Source: Mactromeris polynyma (taxonomy: Eukaryota; Mollusca; Bivalvia; Venerida; Mactridae). From it: DNA of 64,000 nucleotides. The stretch's first letter is position 1. Each line of letters opens with the position of its first letter. Shown piece after piece: positions 26,600-39,349 of the stretch. Under the pieces are notes generated by a model. It did not search any database. It had not been told where the DNA came from and saw only the letters and a program-made list of their open reading frames with translations. Made by a program: the position numbers and the translations under genes. The DNA is taken from positions 6,324,001 to 6,388,000 of the forward strand of contig JASFXZ010000001.1 of NCBI GenBank assembly GCA_032209605.1, in the 5' to 3' direction.

Positions 26600-26762
26600 T
26601 TATTATAATTACAAAGATATTCATTTATTGCTTTTTAATTCCTATACTGTAACTTTCCTTCAATCAAAATTGAATAAGATGTCTTTCATGTTACATAAAT
26701 CTGTATTAACAGAAAATAATAATAAGCATAGTTTTATTGGTTAAAATATCCATATAAGGTTG

Positions 26763-28125
26763 AGCCATATCACACCAGACAGATGGTCGTGTCATATCAC
26801 AGCCTACCGACAGTTGTGTCATATCGCACCCTACCGATTATTGAGCCATATCACACCAGACAGATGGTTGTGTCATATCACACCAGACTGATGGTTGTGT
26901 CCTATCACATCAGACAGACTGATGGTTGTTTCATATCACACCAGACTGATGGTTGTGGCATATCACACCAGACTATGGTTGTGTCATATCACACCAGACT
27001 GATGATTGTGCCATATCACACCAGACTATGGTCGTTTCATATCACACCAGACTGATGATTGTGCCATATCACACCATACTGATGGTCGTTTCATATCACA
27101 CCAGACTGATGGTTGTGGCATATCACACCAGACTATGGTTGTGTCATATCACACCAGACTGATGGTTGTGTCATATCACACCAGACTGTGGTTGTGTCAT
27201 ATCACACCAGACTATGGTCGTTTCATATCACACAAGACTGATGGTTGTGTCATATCACACCAGACTGATGGTTGTGTCATATCACACCAGACTACGGTTG
27301 TGTCATATCACACCAGACTATGGTCGTTTCATATCACACCATACTGATGATTGTGCCATATCACACCAGACTGATGATTGTGCCATATCACACCAGACAG
27401 AGTGTTGTGTCATATCACACCAGACTGATTGTTGTGCCATATCACACCAGACTGATAATTGTGCCATATCACACCAGACTGAGTGTTGTGCCATATCACA
27501 CCAGACTGATGGTTGTGTCCTATCACACCAGACAGACTGATGGTTGTTTCATATCACACCAGACTGATGGTTGTGGCATATCACACCAGACTATGGTTGT
27601 GTCATATCACACCAGACTGATGGTTGTGTCATATCACACCAGACTATGGTCGTTTCATATCACACAAGACTGATGGTTGTGTCATATCACACCAGACTGA
27701 TGGTTGTGTCATATCACACCAGACTACGGTTGTGTCATATCACACCAGACTATGGTCGTTTCATATCACACCATACTGATGATTGTGCCATATCACACCA
27801 GACTGATGATTGTGCCATATCACACCAGACAGAGTGTTGTGTCATATCACACAAGACTGATGGTTGTGTCATATCACACCAGACTTATGGTTGTGTCATA
27901 TCACACCAGACTACGGTTGTGTCATATCACACCAGACTATGGTTGTGTCATATCACACCAGACTATGGTCGTTTCATATCACACCATACTGATGATTGTG
28001 CCATATCACACCAGACTGATGATTGTGCCATATCACACCAGACAGAGTGTTGTGTCATATCACACCAGACTGATTGTTGTGCCATATCACACCAGACTGA
28101 TTGTTGTGTTATATCACACCTAACT
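26763..28125. repeat. Tandem array of about 26-27-bp units, about 50 copies, between the two USP genes
   Basis: Each unit contains catatcacaccagac and a variable gatggttgtgt segment. Multi-unit blocks recur: the cagacagactgatggttgtt block at about 26921 and 27527, and a block with ccatactgatgattgtgcc at about 27340, 27770 and 27985. This is higher-order structure from segmental duplication within the array. Long open frames here, one running on to 28545, are array artefacts. Confidence 0.95.
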
Positions 28126-28487
28126 GATGGGTTTTTGTATTGCAATGTAAGCTATATAAAACGTAGAAATCATATGATTATTGATTCTATTCTGTTCAGT
28201 GCCATTATTGGTATATCCTTTTGTCTCGGTATTCATTCATTAATGCATGTAAATTATCTTACAAATATTGATTTGTACATTCTGATCACGTTAGACAAAT
28301 CATTGAACATTGTGTGTGTATTTAAAAATAACAGACTTAGTTTGTGTCATTTAGTTATTGTTGGGAACGTTTTGTCAATTCAATTATTGGAAAACTACGT
28401 TTTGGCTCAAAGTGAATGTTCCCATTTTGTACATGTATGCTGTTACTTAATACATGTCGTACATGAGTTTGAATCAGTACAAAGATT

Positions 28488-30795
28488 ATGGAACAACATC
28501 TACAAGAAACAGATGTACAAGTGTCAGGAAGGACAGTGCTTATAGCCATGGATGGAAGTAAACAGTCTAATTTTGCTTTTGAATGTAAGTATGTCTTAAT
28601 ATCTTTAAAATTCATAAACTGATGTTTATCACTAGCTTTAGTGCAGCCAGTATACGTACAATAGGAGAGGCATTCATCATGTGTACAAACTGATGTTTAT
28701 CACTAGCTTTAGTGCACCCAGTATACGTACAATAGGAGAGGCATTCATCATGTGTACAAACTGATGTTTATCACTAGCTTTAGTGCACCCAGTATACGTA
28801 CAATAGGAGAGGCATTCATCATGTGTACAAACTTATATTGGACTTATATAAACATAGTGCTTGTATGATACTTGATAGGGATAGATGAATGGTAGAATTC
28901 TGCTTTTTTGTAGCATTGTACGTATCTGATCAAAATTCCATTGTTGCCAAGACAACAATTAACGTTCAATCCTGTTATTATTATGTCTGTAAATGAATTA
29001 TCAAACATTCGTACCAGACAAACATGGCACATACATAAAATACAACCAATTAAGTGTGACTGTATTATACCTGAAATTTATCAAAGTATGGTAGTATTTG
29101 ACAAATGTGTCGATAAGCTTTGTTTCCAAGCATCAGAAAGTAAAACCCTTCCTAGTCATATAAACTCTACTAACCTTTATTCAGTAATATTGGACAGAAA
29201 TCGTCGATTGTGCAGCATATATTGTAATCAATATCAGGGGCGGATCCATGATTTGTGGTGGGGGCATAACGTTTTGGTTATATGTTTTGTTTTGCTCAAG
29301 CCTTATACAACGACAGTTACTGTGTTTTATGCTTTGTTTTGAAGCTATTGAGCATAAATTATAATGCTACAATAAATCAGAATCTCTTATTTGAAAATCT
29401 ATCAATTACAGATTATTGATATCTGTATATTTTTGTATAGGCATATAGTCAGATGAGGTTCGGAGAATGTTTTTTGGGGTCCGCTGAATGTAATGGTAGA
29501 GTTTCGTATGAAACACCCATTCAACAAATACAACATGTACATACCCGTCTGTTTTACCAAAATAGTCATGTAACTAGTGATTAAACGCATACACGAATTA
29601 AAATGGACGAACATGTACATTCAACGGTTTTTAAGTAGTCAAATTATAGATAGTTCTAATTCCTAAATAATAAAACTTGTATGCTTTCAGGGTTTATGAA
29701 GACTTTGTTCAGAGAAACGGATACATTGATACTAGCATTTTGTGCTGAATACGGTTCGGATTTGTCATGTATGTCATCAATTTATCTAGATTTACTATTA
29801 TTAAGAAACAATATGTATGGAACGCCTCAGCCCATTGGTGTTTGGCGGGATGTTTATGTATGGAACGCCTCAGCCCATTGGTGTTTGGCGGGATGTGTAT
29901 GTTTCCTGTTTTATCTTACATAGTGTCATTGTATAAATCAACAAAAACATCATATAACAATTGAGACAAACCTTGCACGCGTTATACGAGACAGATATCG
30001 TATCATTGACGAAGTGTCAGGATTTTATATTCCAGTACACGTGCTTGCATGGAATCAGTGTTACTTAGCAACAGAGATAATTCTCTCGATACATTTTACC
30101 ATTCATTAAATTTATATATGGAACAGTAAGCAGAGACCAGTAAAGTAAAATTGATTAATTTACTAAAAAAGTAGTTCATAACATGCATCTAGATCTGACA
30201 TCACGAAACTCTAGCATAAATATGAAACTATTTTTGATTCCTTTATAACATGTTTAGCCAACACTGCTGCTCTCGGAAGTCCTGAAGCAATACGTATTGT
30301 ACTAGACAAACACGAGAGTCGAGTAAAGGAAGTAGTTGAGACCATCAATGAACTTGCTAGTAAATATAAGGTGAGGCAACTTGCTTATTTATTGATATTT
30401 CAACAATCAGATCCACTTTCTTCGAATTAAGAACACATATTTTGGTGAACGTAGGATTGCACTACATGTATTTTATGTAACGTTGATTGTGAGACAACTC
30501 CGCCCAACTAATACTAATCCTGGTAAACGTAGGTAAGACTTTGTGCATGTATACATTATTTGTTATTATAAGATGTTTATTATACAAATCATATTTTCTT
30601 CAGCCAACATTTATAGTGGAACGATTATCTGATCCACCTGGTGCCTCCATCATTCAAGCATCTCAAGGACATAATGCAGACATGATTGTATGTGGAAGTA
30701 GAGGACACGGCTCAATACGACGTACATTACTGGGAAGTGTCAGTGATTATATTGTGCATCACTCAAATATACCAGTCACTGTCTGTAAACACTAA
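28488..30795 (+). CDS. Universal stress protein A-like protein, copy 2, 4 exons
   Basis: Exons: 28488-28584, 29691-29768, 30258-30370, 30604-30795; 480 nt, 159 residues. It opens with the same RTVLIAMDGSK motif and carries the ATP-site pattern GSRG...GS (Gly127, Gly130, Gly140-Ser141), then SDYIVHHSNIPVTVCKH and stop, lacking the 9-residue tail of copy 1. Exon 2 is 78 nt in both copies and all intron phases agree, so the two arose by tandem duplication. The middle region has diverged (FMKTLFRETDTLILAF versus YAKHLYQENDNVLMAH), so the event is not recent. The function is expected to be as for copy 1. Confidence 0.92.
28619..28830. repeat. 70-bp tandem repeat, 3 copies, USP2 intron 1
   Basis: Near-identical units, each with gatgtttatcactagcttta and gagaggcattcatcatgtgt. 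Confidence 0.93.
29228..29270. mobile_element. Fragment resembling the end of the 22374 MITE, USP2 intron 1
   Basis: The string ggggcggatccatgattt followed by a G-run matches the terminus of the element at 22374-22641. No second end is seen. Confidence 0.35.
29816..29901. repeat. 43-bp direct duplication, 2 copies, USP2 intron 2
   Basis: Two adjacent copies containing tggaacgcctcagcccattg. Confidence 0.9.
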
Positions 30796-30849
30796 GTCAA
30801 ATACATGTTTCTTCACAAAATACAAACGTACGTCGTTCTTGTCGTAAAA

Positions 30850-31653
30850 TACATGGACGAAGGTGAACATTGCTCGCATACAATATATACATGGACGAAG
30901 GTGAACACTGCTCGCATACAATATATACATGGACGAAGGTGAACACTGCTCGCATACAATACATACATGGACGAAGGTGGACACTGCTCGCATACAATAC
31001 ATACATGGACGAAGGTGGACACTGCTCGCATACAATACATACATGGACGAAGGTGAACACTGCTCGCATACAATACATACATGGACGAAGGTGAACACTG
31101 CTCGCATACAATATATACATGGACGAAGGTGAACACTGCTCGCATACAATATATACATGGACGAAGGTGAACACTGCTCGCATACAATATATACATGGAC
31201 GAAGGTGAACACTGCTCGCATACAATATATACATGGACGAAGGTGAACACTGCTCGCATACAATATATACATGGACGAAGGTGAACACTGCTCGCATACA
31301 ATATATACATGGACGAAGGTGAACACTGCTCGCATACAATATATACATGGACGAAGGTGAACACTGCTCGCATACAATATATACATGGACGAAGGTGAAC
31401 ACTGCTCGAATACAATATATACATGGACGAAGGTGAACACTGCTCGCATACAATATATACATGGACGAAGGTGAACACTGCTCGCATACAATATATACAT
31501 GGACGAAGGTGAACATTGCTCGCATACAATATATACATGGACGAAGGTGAACACTGCTCGAATACAATATATACATGGACGAAGGTGAACACTGCTCGCA
31601 TACAATATATACATGGACGAAGGTGAACATTGCTCGCATACAATATATACATG
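30850..31653. repeat. 38-bp minisatellite, 21 copies, in the presumed USP2 3' UTR
   Basis: The unit contains catggacgaaggtgaacact and gctcgcatacaatata. It starts 55 bp after the USP2 stop codon and precedes the first AATAAA. The antisense strand is open in three frames for about 280-307 codons purely because the unit lacks stops. Confidence 0.96.
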
Positions 31654-31808
31654 GAACAATACGAGGTGTTGAGTTGGTTGTTTCATGCAAAAGTTCTCTC
31701 AACTTTAGATTTCTTTAATCAGCGAACAAACAGTATATATCACATCGTAGGATAAACTTTATAAATGACGTTCAGCTCTTAATTGATAACTTTGTTCCTG
31801 ACTTCTCT

Positions 31809-31814
31809 AATAAA
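31809..31814 (+). terminator. Candidate poly(A) signal AATAAA for USP copy 2
   Basis: The first exact AATAAA I see after the USP2 stop. If used, the 38-bp array would be transcribed as 3' UTR. Confidence 0.4.
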
Positions 31815-34500
31815 AAATGAACGACCATAACATTTTATATAGTTGTATAAGTTTTAGTAACGCTGCTGATGTATTCATTCTGATGTATGTGTCCAAGTGG
31901 TATGACTCTGTCCATTTTGTTGTCTGTTGAATATACGGTCTGGAAATATCATATTGAAGAAATAAGCACGGAATAAATGCTATGAAAACCTTGCAAATGT
32001 TTACCAGGAAGACACAAATATACAGCAGCATAGAAACATGTACATCTACGTTTTTGATACTTATACTTGTATAATGATCCCAGAAATTCCATATCAGTCA
32101 TCTAAAACTCCTCGGTGAGTTTTACACACGACGTTTTTGCAATGTTTTGGTCGGAGATCCGATGTTGTCACAGTTTGAAATTCACTGTACTGACAAAAAC
32201 ACATGATTTCTGTTTCCGATGATGCATTTATTGAAGGCATTAATATTCATAGTTTTTAATAATATCGCAATTTAACTGTTGAAACAATCCAAACATGAAA
32301 AAATACATGTATACATAACAAGATAACTTTTAAGGGAGACAACCGCTACAATCACTTTAACATGCTCTGTCGCATTTGTCTCCCTTACAAAATGGGAGAA
32401 CGTTTGATAAGTTACATCCGCAAATAACGTGAGTCATTACCGAAACTATTAAATACATTTTTTTAGTGTGCTCGTACAAAAGTACATGTAATCAGTGATT
32501 TATTTTGAAAATCAGTCGGGATAAGTTAGTAAGCTTGTAGTACGAAGTAACTATTTATATTATATTTATATAATGTATCATTTCAATACAAGTTAAATAT
32601 GAGATAGGAAACATACGCGTAACAACGTATAAAGGTTGATAGTTAAAATGTTGATCAGAGTCATATATATAGCTAGGTATCTGGAATATAATACACAGAT
32701 AGATTAATTTACTTATACATATACGTTGAACATAATTATGCCTAATAGATCTATACTACTCTTTACTCGCACTACTATCAAGTATTTTAATGTTGTTTAT
32801 AGTTAATATACTATTGTGTTTTCTCAATTGCATAAGACAGTTAAAATTCAACAATCTTATAAGAACTGATCAGAACATTTATTATTTTTGAAACATAGAT
32901 GGCAAAACATGATATTGCCATCTAACATGTGAAGAAATGACTTTGAAAAATGATATGTAGGCTATATACAATGACGGATGTTTGTAAACATAAGGATTTG
33001 GCTGTGGGTATGGGTGATCACACATTATTGTAGTCAGTCGAACAAATTAAACAGAGCTTGGCAGCTTTACAAATACAAATAAAAAGTAGCGCAGGGTCAA
33101 ACTTCTGTGAAATAGACAAATAACGTGATATTAACAACATATATACCGTTGACTGGTTTGTTTGCCCTGATTTTGTAGTCAATGGGATGATTGACATACT
33201 GACACAGTCTGTGAGCACGGTCTACGCGTGGTTGCCCGTGTCAATTAGACAGAGCTTCGTGCTTATGATTTTACAGCATTTTTTCAGTATTTTACAGATT
33301 GGCGAGGCAAAAAGTGAGTATATTTGGTTATGAATACAAGGATAAAAAGTAGGAAAATCTTACGATTTCTTTGATAGACCAATATGACATCGATATCGAT
33401 GTATAAAATAGACAATTTATAATATACTGTATTGCAACGTTATAATACATTGTACTTTTGTAGTTGCTATCTCCAAATGTTTTGCTGCTGGCGATTTTGT
33501 AACAAAAGAAAAAGGTTGTATGGAGACATATTTCTTGACAGGTCCATCAGTTTTAGCTACACATACATTATATATATTGAGAAACGTGTGACATGACTCT
33601 GATATATATATTTTGTTAACTTTGGTAGATAGGTCGAATTGCTATAAGCACTATAGCAAACACCAGCTAATGACCTAAAGATAAGAATTAAATCAAATAA
33701 AAAAAGTAATCATTTTTAGGAAGTGCGTATATATGTGTGTATAAGAAAATACAATGACTAGACTACTTATAGTTGTATAGCTTTTTACCGCCTTAAGTAA
33801 CAGATGTTATAGATCTATACATGCGTATATATAAGATATCTATGTAGATCGATACATGTATCCTTATTCATGACAATGATAAAGCGCAAGTTATAAAGGT
33901 TTATCTTTTGTTTTCGACAATAACAATACATGTTCTATATTTTTTATAGTCAAAGTCTAGTACAATAATAAAATCACCGACTTATCTTGTGAATACTATG
34001 AGACATTCCAAAATAATCAACTCGTTAATTTTTCAATTAATTTATGTCAATAACTATTTTTTAATTAATTCATGTCAATAATTTAAATTTATACTCGTAG
34101 ATAGCTTCATGACCAAACCATGTACATGTAATTTTGTCATCAAATGAATGCACATGGTTTATAATTATGTCCGTGTCCGTATTTGATATCTTATCTAGTG
34201 TCATTTTGCTATAATTCACATTATACCGAGCTCTATATATGATTGTGTTTGTAACAGTCAGATCAATGCGCTTAATGAGCCTGAAAATTTAAACTTAAAC
34301 ACGTTGCTAAATAAATGTACTGACGTAACATACAATATGTCATCAAGAAAAGCTACATGGCGAATTCTCGTTTGTTGGCTGAACTGAAAGTACACGCCCA
34401 TTGACTTGGGTTTACTCGGGTGTGTACGTTGCGTACGGAAATGACCGATTTAAAATCAAACGCCCGGATGTAAGGAGATTCCATGAAGGGAAACTCCAAT
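31815..34500. other. AT-rich intergenic region, nothing recognised
   Basis: No exon, tandem array or terminal-repeat element seen on either strand. Short open frames have no splice or homology support. Confidence 0.6.
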
Positions 34501-34507
34501 CTCAGCG

Positions 34508-34526
34508 CGTGGTGGATTTTCATTGG
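34508..34526 (-). promoter_or_regulatory. ER stress response element (ERSE), exact match
   Basis: The plus strand reads CGTGG, nine bases, ATTGG, which is the exact reverse complement of CCAAT-N9-CCACG, the element bound by NF-Y with ATF6/XBP1 in the unfolded protein response. It lies 93 bp before the calreticulin start codon. A weaker forward copy (CCAAT-N9-CCATC) is at 34547-34565. ERSEs are known in promoters of vertebrate calreticulin and other ER chaperones; activity here is inferred. Confidence 0.75.
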
Positions 34527-34618
34527 TCCACTTCATTTACCTCTAGCCAATGATAACTTTCCATCTGTCTAGTCACGTGGTTTGTACCGGCATCTTGCAG
34601 TTGACGTCTCTCCAGTAA

Positions 34619-37600
34619 ATGGTAAACATCAGGATGAAAATACTCTTCTTACTAGCTCTTTTCGGCGTTGCCGTTGCCGAAGTTTACTTTCAAGAATCTT
34701 TCGAAGGTAAGGTGGCAATTTTATATTGTTTTATTGCGTTTCGTCTTTTGATTTCAATTATCATTACTTTTACACATGTCAACTTTCAAGTTTTGATTCG
34801 ATCTCTTTCAGTCAGAGGGTCTGTCATCATTGTATTTTTGTAGATTTACGTGCTTTGTGCAATGATTTATAACTATAATTATCATATCACATATTTACCA
34901 CGTCATACTTTTACTTGAATTGTTTGATTGCTGGATTGCCTGAATCGCGAGAACTGATTCAGGGTCAACTCGGCCCACTTACAATCTCGGCCCGGTCCTA
35001 CTCGACCCACTTACCAACTCGGCCTGGCCTGGTCCAACTCGGCCCAATAACTGAGGCGATATAAATGAACCTTTAATGTGTTGAATTTTGATGCATTGAT
35101 CATTAATATTTAAGTTAAAACCAATGAAATGTAAGTTGAAATCACGAAGATTCGCGGTGCAGTGGAAATTTCCAGCTCAATGGAAAGGAAATTTCTGTGA
35201 AAAAACTGAAATGTCTTTTGGTATCTGTTATAAATTGAACATGCTTGTCACGCCGATTTAACTCAAAAACAATTATGAGAGGTATTTCTTTCACATTGTA
35301 TCATTATTTTATACTTTATAGATTTGAAACAAAGTAGACAATACGAAAACCTTTAATATTTATTTCATAATATTGGTATCGATAACAAACAAGCCTTTTC
35401 ATTGGGCTTAAAAATACGACTACTATCACCTTCTTTAGTATTTCGAAGGGAGCAGAGTTTGATAATGAACTTCTCAATCCCTAAATTTATATATATATTT
35501 CCGACAATAAATACTGAAAAGATCTGCAGATAAAATCTGTTTCGTTGGTGCACATCCGTTAAAGAATAAGCAAGATTCTTATATATCACAGCTCATGATT
35601 TTGATTGATCAGAGGAATTGATTTCAATGTTTTTTTTCTTCAGATGGATGGGAGGACAGATGGGTAAAGTCTACACATAAAGGTAGTGAGGCAGGAGAAT
35701 TCAAATGGACAGCTGGAAAATTCTACGGAGATGCAGATAAAGACAAAGGTACATTATGCATTTAATTTGTATCTGTATTTGTTAAACTGGTGCTTTAATT
35801 TCAGAAAGTACAACTACCATGACATCTAGTCACAGTTTTCATCTGCATACATGATATGTGATGTCTTGTGCATTAAAAGTACATTATCTTTCTGCATTTG
35901 CACTTTTTTATCATGTTCTTAAATGAATTGCTTTTCTGTTTTTAGGGATCCAGACGAGCCAAGATGCCAGGTTTTATGCTTTGTCATCTAAATTCGATCC
36001 TTTCACCAATGAAGGAAAAGATTTGGTCATTCAGTTTACTGTGAAGCATGAACAGAACATTGACTGTGGTGGTGGCTATGTTAAAGTCTTCTCATCTGAA
36101 CTTGAACAGTCTGATATGCACGGAGATTCACCATACAACATTATGTTCGGTAAGTTTTAAACTTAAAACTATTTTCATGCTGTGTAAAATAGATTATGAA
36201 CATTCTGCTAATGAAGACTGGCATTCCCAAAGTAAGCTATATCTCTGGATGAAACTGGCTACGTTTTCTTGTTTTCACTTTTTTCTGTTTCTTGTCAAAT
36301 GCTTGATCTGGTAAATTTCTCACTTTTACACTGTTAATTTTCAGGACCTGATATCTGTGGACCAGGAACCAAGAAAGTGCATGTCATCTTCAATTACAAG
36401 GGACAAAATCTACTTGTCAAGAAAGATATCCGATGCAAGGTAAACAAATATAATCTATTTTATTTTTGTTATATATTACAATTGTTGACTGATACAAGAA
36501 AACCTGATAACATAATTTGTACATTTTTTATGTCTGCTGCAAATAATTTTTTTCATTATATTTATATTGATTGTATTAATAACATATACAATTCAATATT
36601 TGTTTTTCATTTCAGGACGATGTATTCACACATTTGTACACATTGATTGTAAAATCTGACAATACATATGAAGTTAAGATTGACAATGCTAAAGTGGAGA
36701 GTGGTTCATTGGAAGCAGATTGGGATTTCCTTAAACCAAAGAAGATCAAGGATCCAGAAGCCAAGAAACCTGAAGATTGGGATGATAATGAAAAGATCGA
36801 TGATCCAGAAGATCTTAAACCAGAAGATTGGGAGAAGCCAGAACACATTGCTGACCCAGATGCCAAGAAACCTGATGATTGGGATGATGAGATGGACGGT
36901 GAATGGGAACCACCAATGATTGATAACCCAGAATACAAGGTAGTGTTACCAATGATTATTGTCCGTAAAATGTGTGTGTTACCATTGTTACTTTCTGATC
37001 GACACTATCATTATGTTCATCATGATATCTGTGTTAGAATGATCAAACAAAACTGAAGATGTAAATGTATATGTAGAGATATCAAGGTTATTCCTACAAT
37101 TACTGTAAATGTGTATCTATTACCTCATCTTTAAGCTTTCTATTGTTACCTTTGTGGTTGTTTGCTAATTGTCTGTCTTTGTTTTATAGGGTGAATGGAA
37201 ACCCAAACAAATTGATAATCCTGAATACAAGGGTAAATGGATTCATCCAGAAATTGACAATCCAGAATATGAAGCTGATGATGCTCTTTACTCGTATACA
37301 GATTTTGGTGCAATCGGATTTGATTTATGGCAGGTAAGAATTGGTCACTTTTTTGTAAAGTGATTGGTTAATTTAATAGTTTTGAAGTTATGTTGGCTCA
37401 AATTTTATGTATACCTAAGGGTTAAGTTCGTAACTTCGCCAAACTTTGGAACCAATTTAGACTTGTGTACAATATTGTTGTTTAGTCCATAGTGTGACTT
37501 TGCTTTGGCATTATCTGGGTTAATGATTACATTGTCCTGGTTATACAAAGCTGTCTTGTTAAAACCATAATTTAATCTTTTAATGGAAAAAATGAATTTT

Positions 37601-38335
37601 CCAAATTCTGATATTGCCTCCCTTTTATTGAAAATGAGAATGCCAATGTTGACATTATTGCCAGACATGTTTTTATGTCATTTCTTCACTTGCTGGTGTA
37701 AGCTGTTGTAAGCAGTTCTAGTTCAAGGACTTGGCTACCATTTAGGGTTAAATCAACCCTATGGGGTTTACATACATATTTTGGCTACAGTAATTTCTTC
37801 TTTAGGGTTATGAATTATTGTGTATGTATCAAAAGAACTAAAATATCAGCAAACAGTACATTGTATCAAGTTTTGTTTTCTATTTTCAGGTAAAAGCTGG
37901 AACAATTTTTGATAATGTTCTGATCACAGACGATGTATCATCTGCCCAGAAAGTTGGTGAGGATACATGGGGTGTTACTAAAGATGCTGAAAAGAAAATG
38001 AAGGATGATCAAGATGAAGAAGAAAGGAAAAAGCAGGAAGCAGAAGAAGCTGACAGAAAGGCTGCTGAAGGTATTGTATTCTTGTAGATTTGTTTGTGAA
38101 GATAGTTTTCTTATTTAGCTATTATTTTAGCAAATGACTAACTTTACTATGACAACATTGTCTGTGTTCTTGGTTTGAAGTCAATGGTTCTATCAACTTT
38201 GTGTAGTGTTATGTGATGCTTTTTGTTCATACTGTTGCACACTGTATTTCAGGTGACAAAGAAGAGGAGGATGATGACGAGGAACCAGAAGAGGATGAAG
38301 AAGAAGAAGATGAACATGATCACGATGAATTATAG
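34619..38335 (+). CDS. CALR: Calreticulin, ER Ca2+-binding lectin chaperone, 8 exons
   Basis: Exons: 34619-34706, 35644-35748, 35946-36149, 36345-36439, 36616-36939, 37190-37333, 37890-38070, 38253-38335; 1224 nt, 407 residues (human 417). A signal peptide ends near AVAEVYFQE. The N-domain has both family signatures, KHEQNIDCGGGYVK and IMFGPDICGPGTKKV, with the conserved cysteines. The P-domain has three A-type repeats (DPEAKKPEDWD-like) and three B-type repeats (W-x3-x-IDNPEYK). The C-domain is strongly acidic (EEEDDDEEPEEDEEEE) and ends HDEL for ER retention. It folds glycoproteins with ERp57 and buffers ER calcium. A second in-frame ATG at 34634 has a better context (A at -3) and would begin right at the signal peptide, giving 402 residues; either start could be used. 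The upstream ERSE suggests induction by ER stress. Confidence 0.97.
34970..35065. repeat. Short degenerate repeat of aactcggccca, CALR intron 1
   Basis: About five imperfect copies of ctcggccc-type words in a GC-rich patch inside an AT-rich intron. Possibly a fragment of a mobile element. Confidence 0.5.
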
Positions 38336-38561
38336 AATATTCTCGTAACTTAATATCATCAAACATTAATCTATCATTTTGTGACTGTCGTATAGTCTGA
38401 CCTTTTCACTCATCTTTTTGCATTTAATCATGACAGATTAATTCACTTTAATAACATTGTTCATGTTTAGGTGATATATGTTCGTTGAAAGGATATAAAC
38501 TGGTATCAGTCATAGTATACTTACATCATTTGTCTTTGGCTTTAGACTCGAACATTGTAAT

Positions 38562-38567
38562 ATTAAA
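38562..38567 (+). terminator. Candidate poly(A) signal ATTAAA for calreticulin
   Basis: ATTAAA 226 bp after the stop. A canonical AATAAA is at 39344-39349 and may be used instead or as well. Confidence 0.35.
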
Positions 38568-39349
38568 GACTTACATTGTAACAAGAGTTTTTTACCTGCA
38601 TATTTAGTTTATGCAAAATTTCCTAGTTTCCTACAAATTCTGGATAGTTCTGAAATAGTTTTTGTGTAACTCTGTGATACGTGTAGGCATTCTGTTATCA
38701 GTTCAGTGAAGTAATCCAGCAGTTTGACCAAATATACATTGCTGTAAAAGTTCAGTATGCGATTATATGTTCAAGATTCTACGAGTATTTAATGTTGCTG
38801 TATTGTTTGAATGTATTTTTTGTTATTTGATACATGTTTATGAATTGTATTGCTGAAGTATCTTGCAATGTTCAGGTCAAGTTTCTTGCTCACAACTTCT
38901 TGTGTGAATGAGATGCCCGAGTATTGTTCTGTTTTAACTCTGTTTGAATGCCAAACTTTTCATGTAGAATATAGATGTGAATGCTGATACATGTGATAAA
39001 AGTGTGTATGGAACTGATCTGAATATTGCCTTACACTTAACAATGTGTGTACCATTTAAGACATTGGTATTTTAATCTTATATGGTATAAAAATGTGAAA
39101 CAAAGAACTGTATTTGTTTTTTATATGAAATGTTTGCTATGGGCCTCATGGAGTTAAATGTATTGTTACAGTACTGTTTGCCGATTTACAAACTTAGTTG
39201 TGACTTGCGATGCCCAATACAGTCATCTAATTGATACTGCTACCACCTGTTCATCGACAGCACATACTTGCATGACCAAATACACGGCAATATCATTTTT
39301 GTCAATGCGCGATTTAACCCTCCATGAAAAGAAATCAATTCTAAATAAA

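Noticed and set aside
27571..28545. 324-codon plus-strand frame
   Set aside because: The first half is tandem array and the rest runs into USP2 exon 1 in the wrong frame; it is chance openness, not a gene.
30763..31702. Three overlapping minus-strand frames of about 280-307 codons with repeating YILYASSVHLRPC-like units
   Set aside because: They are translations of the 38-bp minisatellite; all three frames are open equally because the unit has no stop on that strand.
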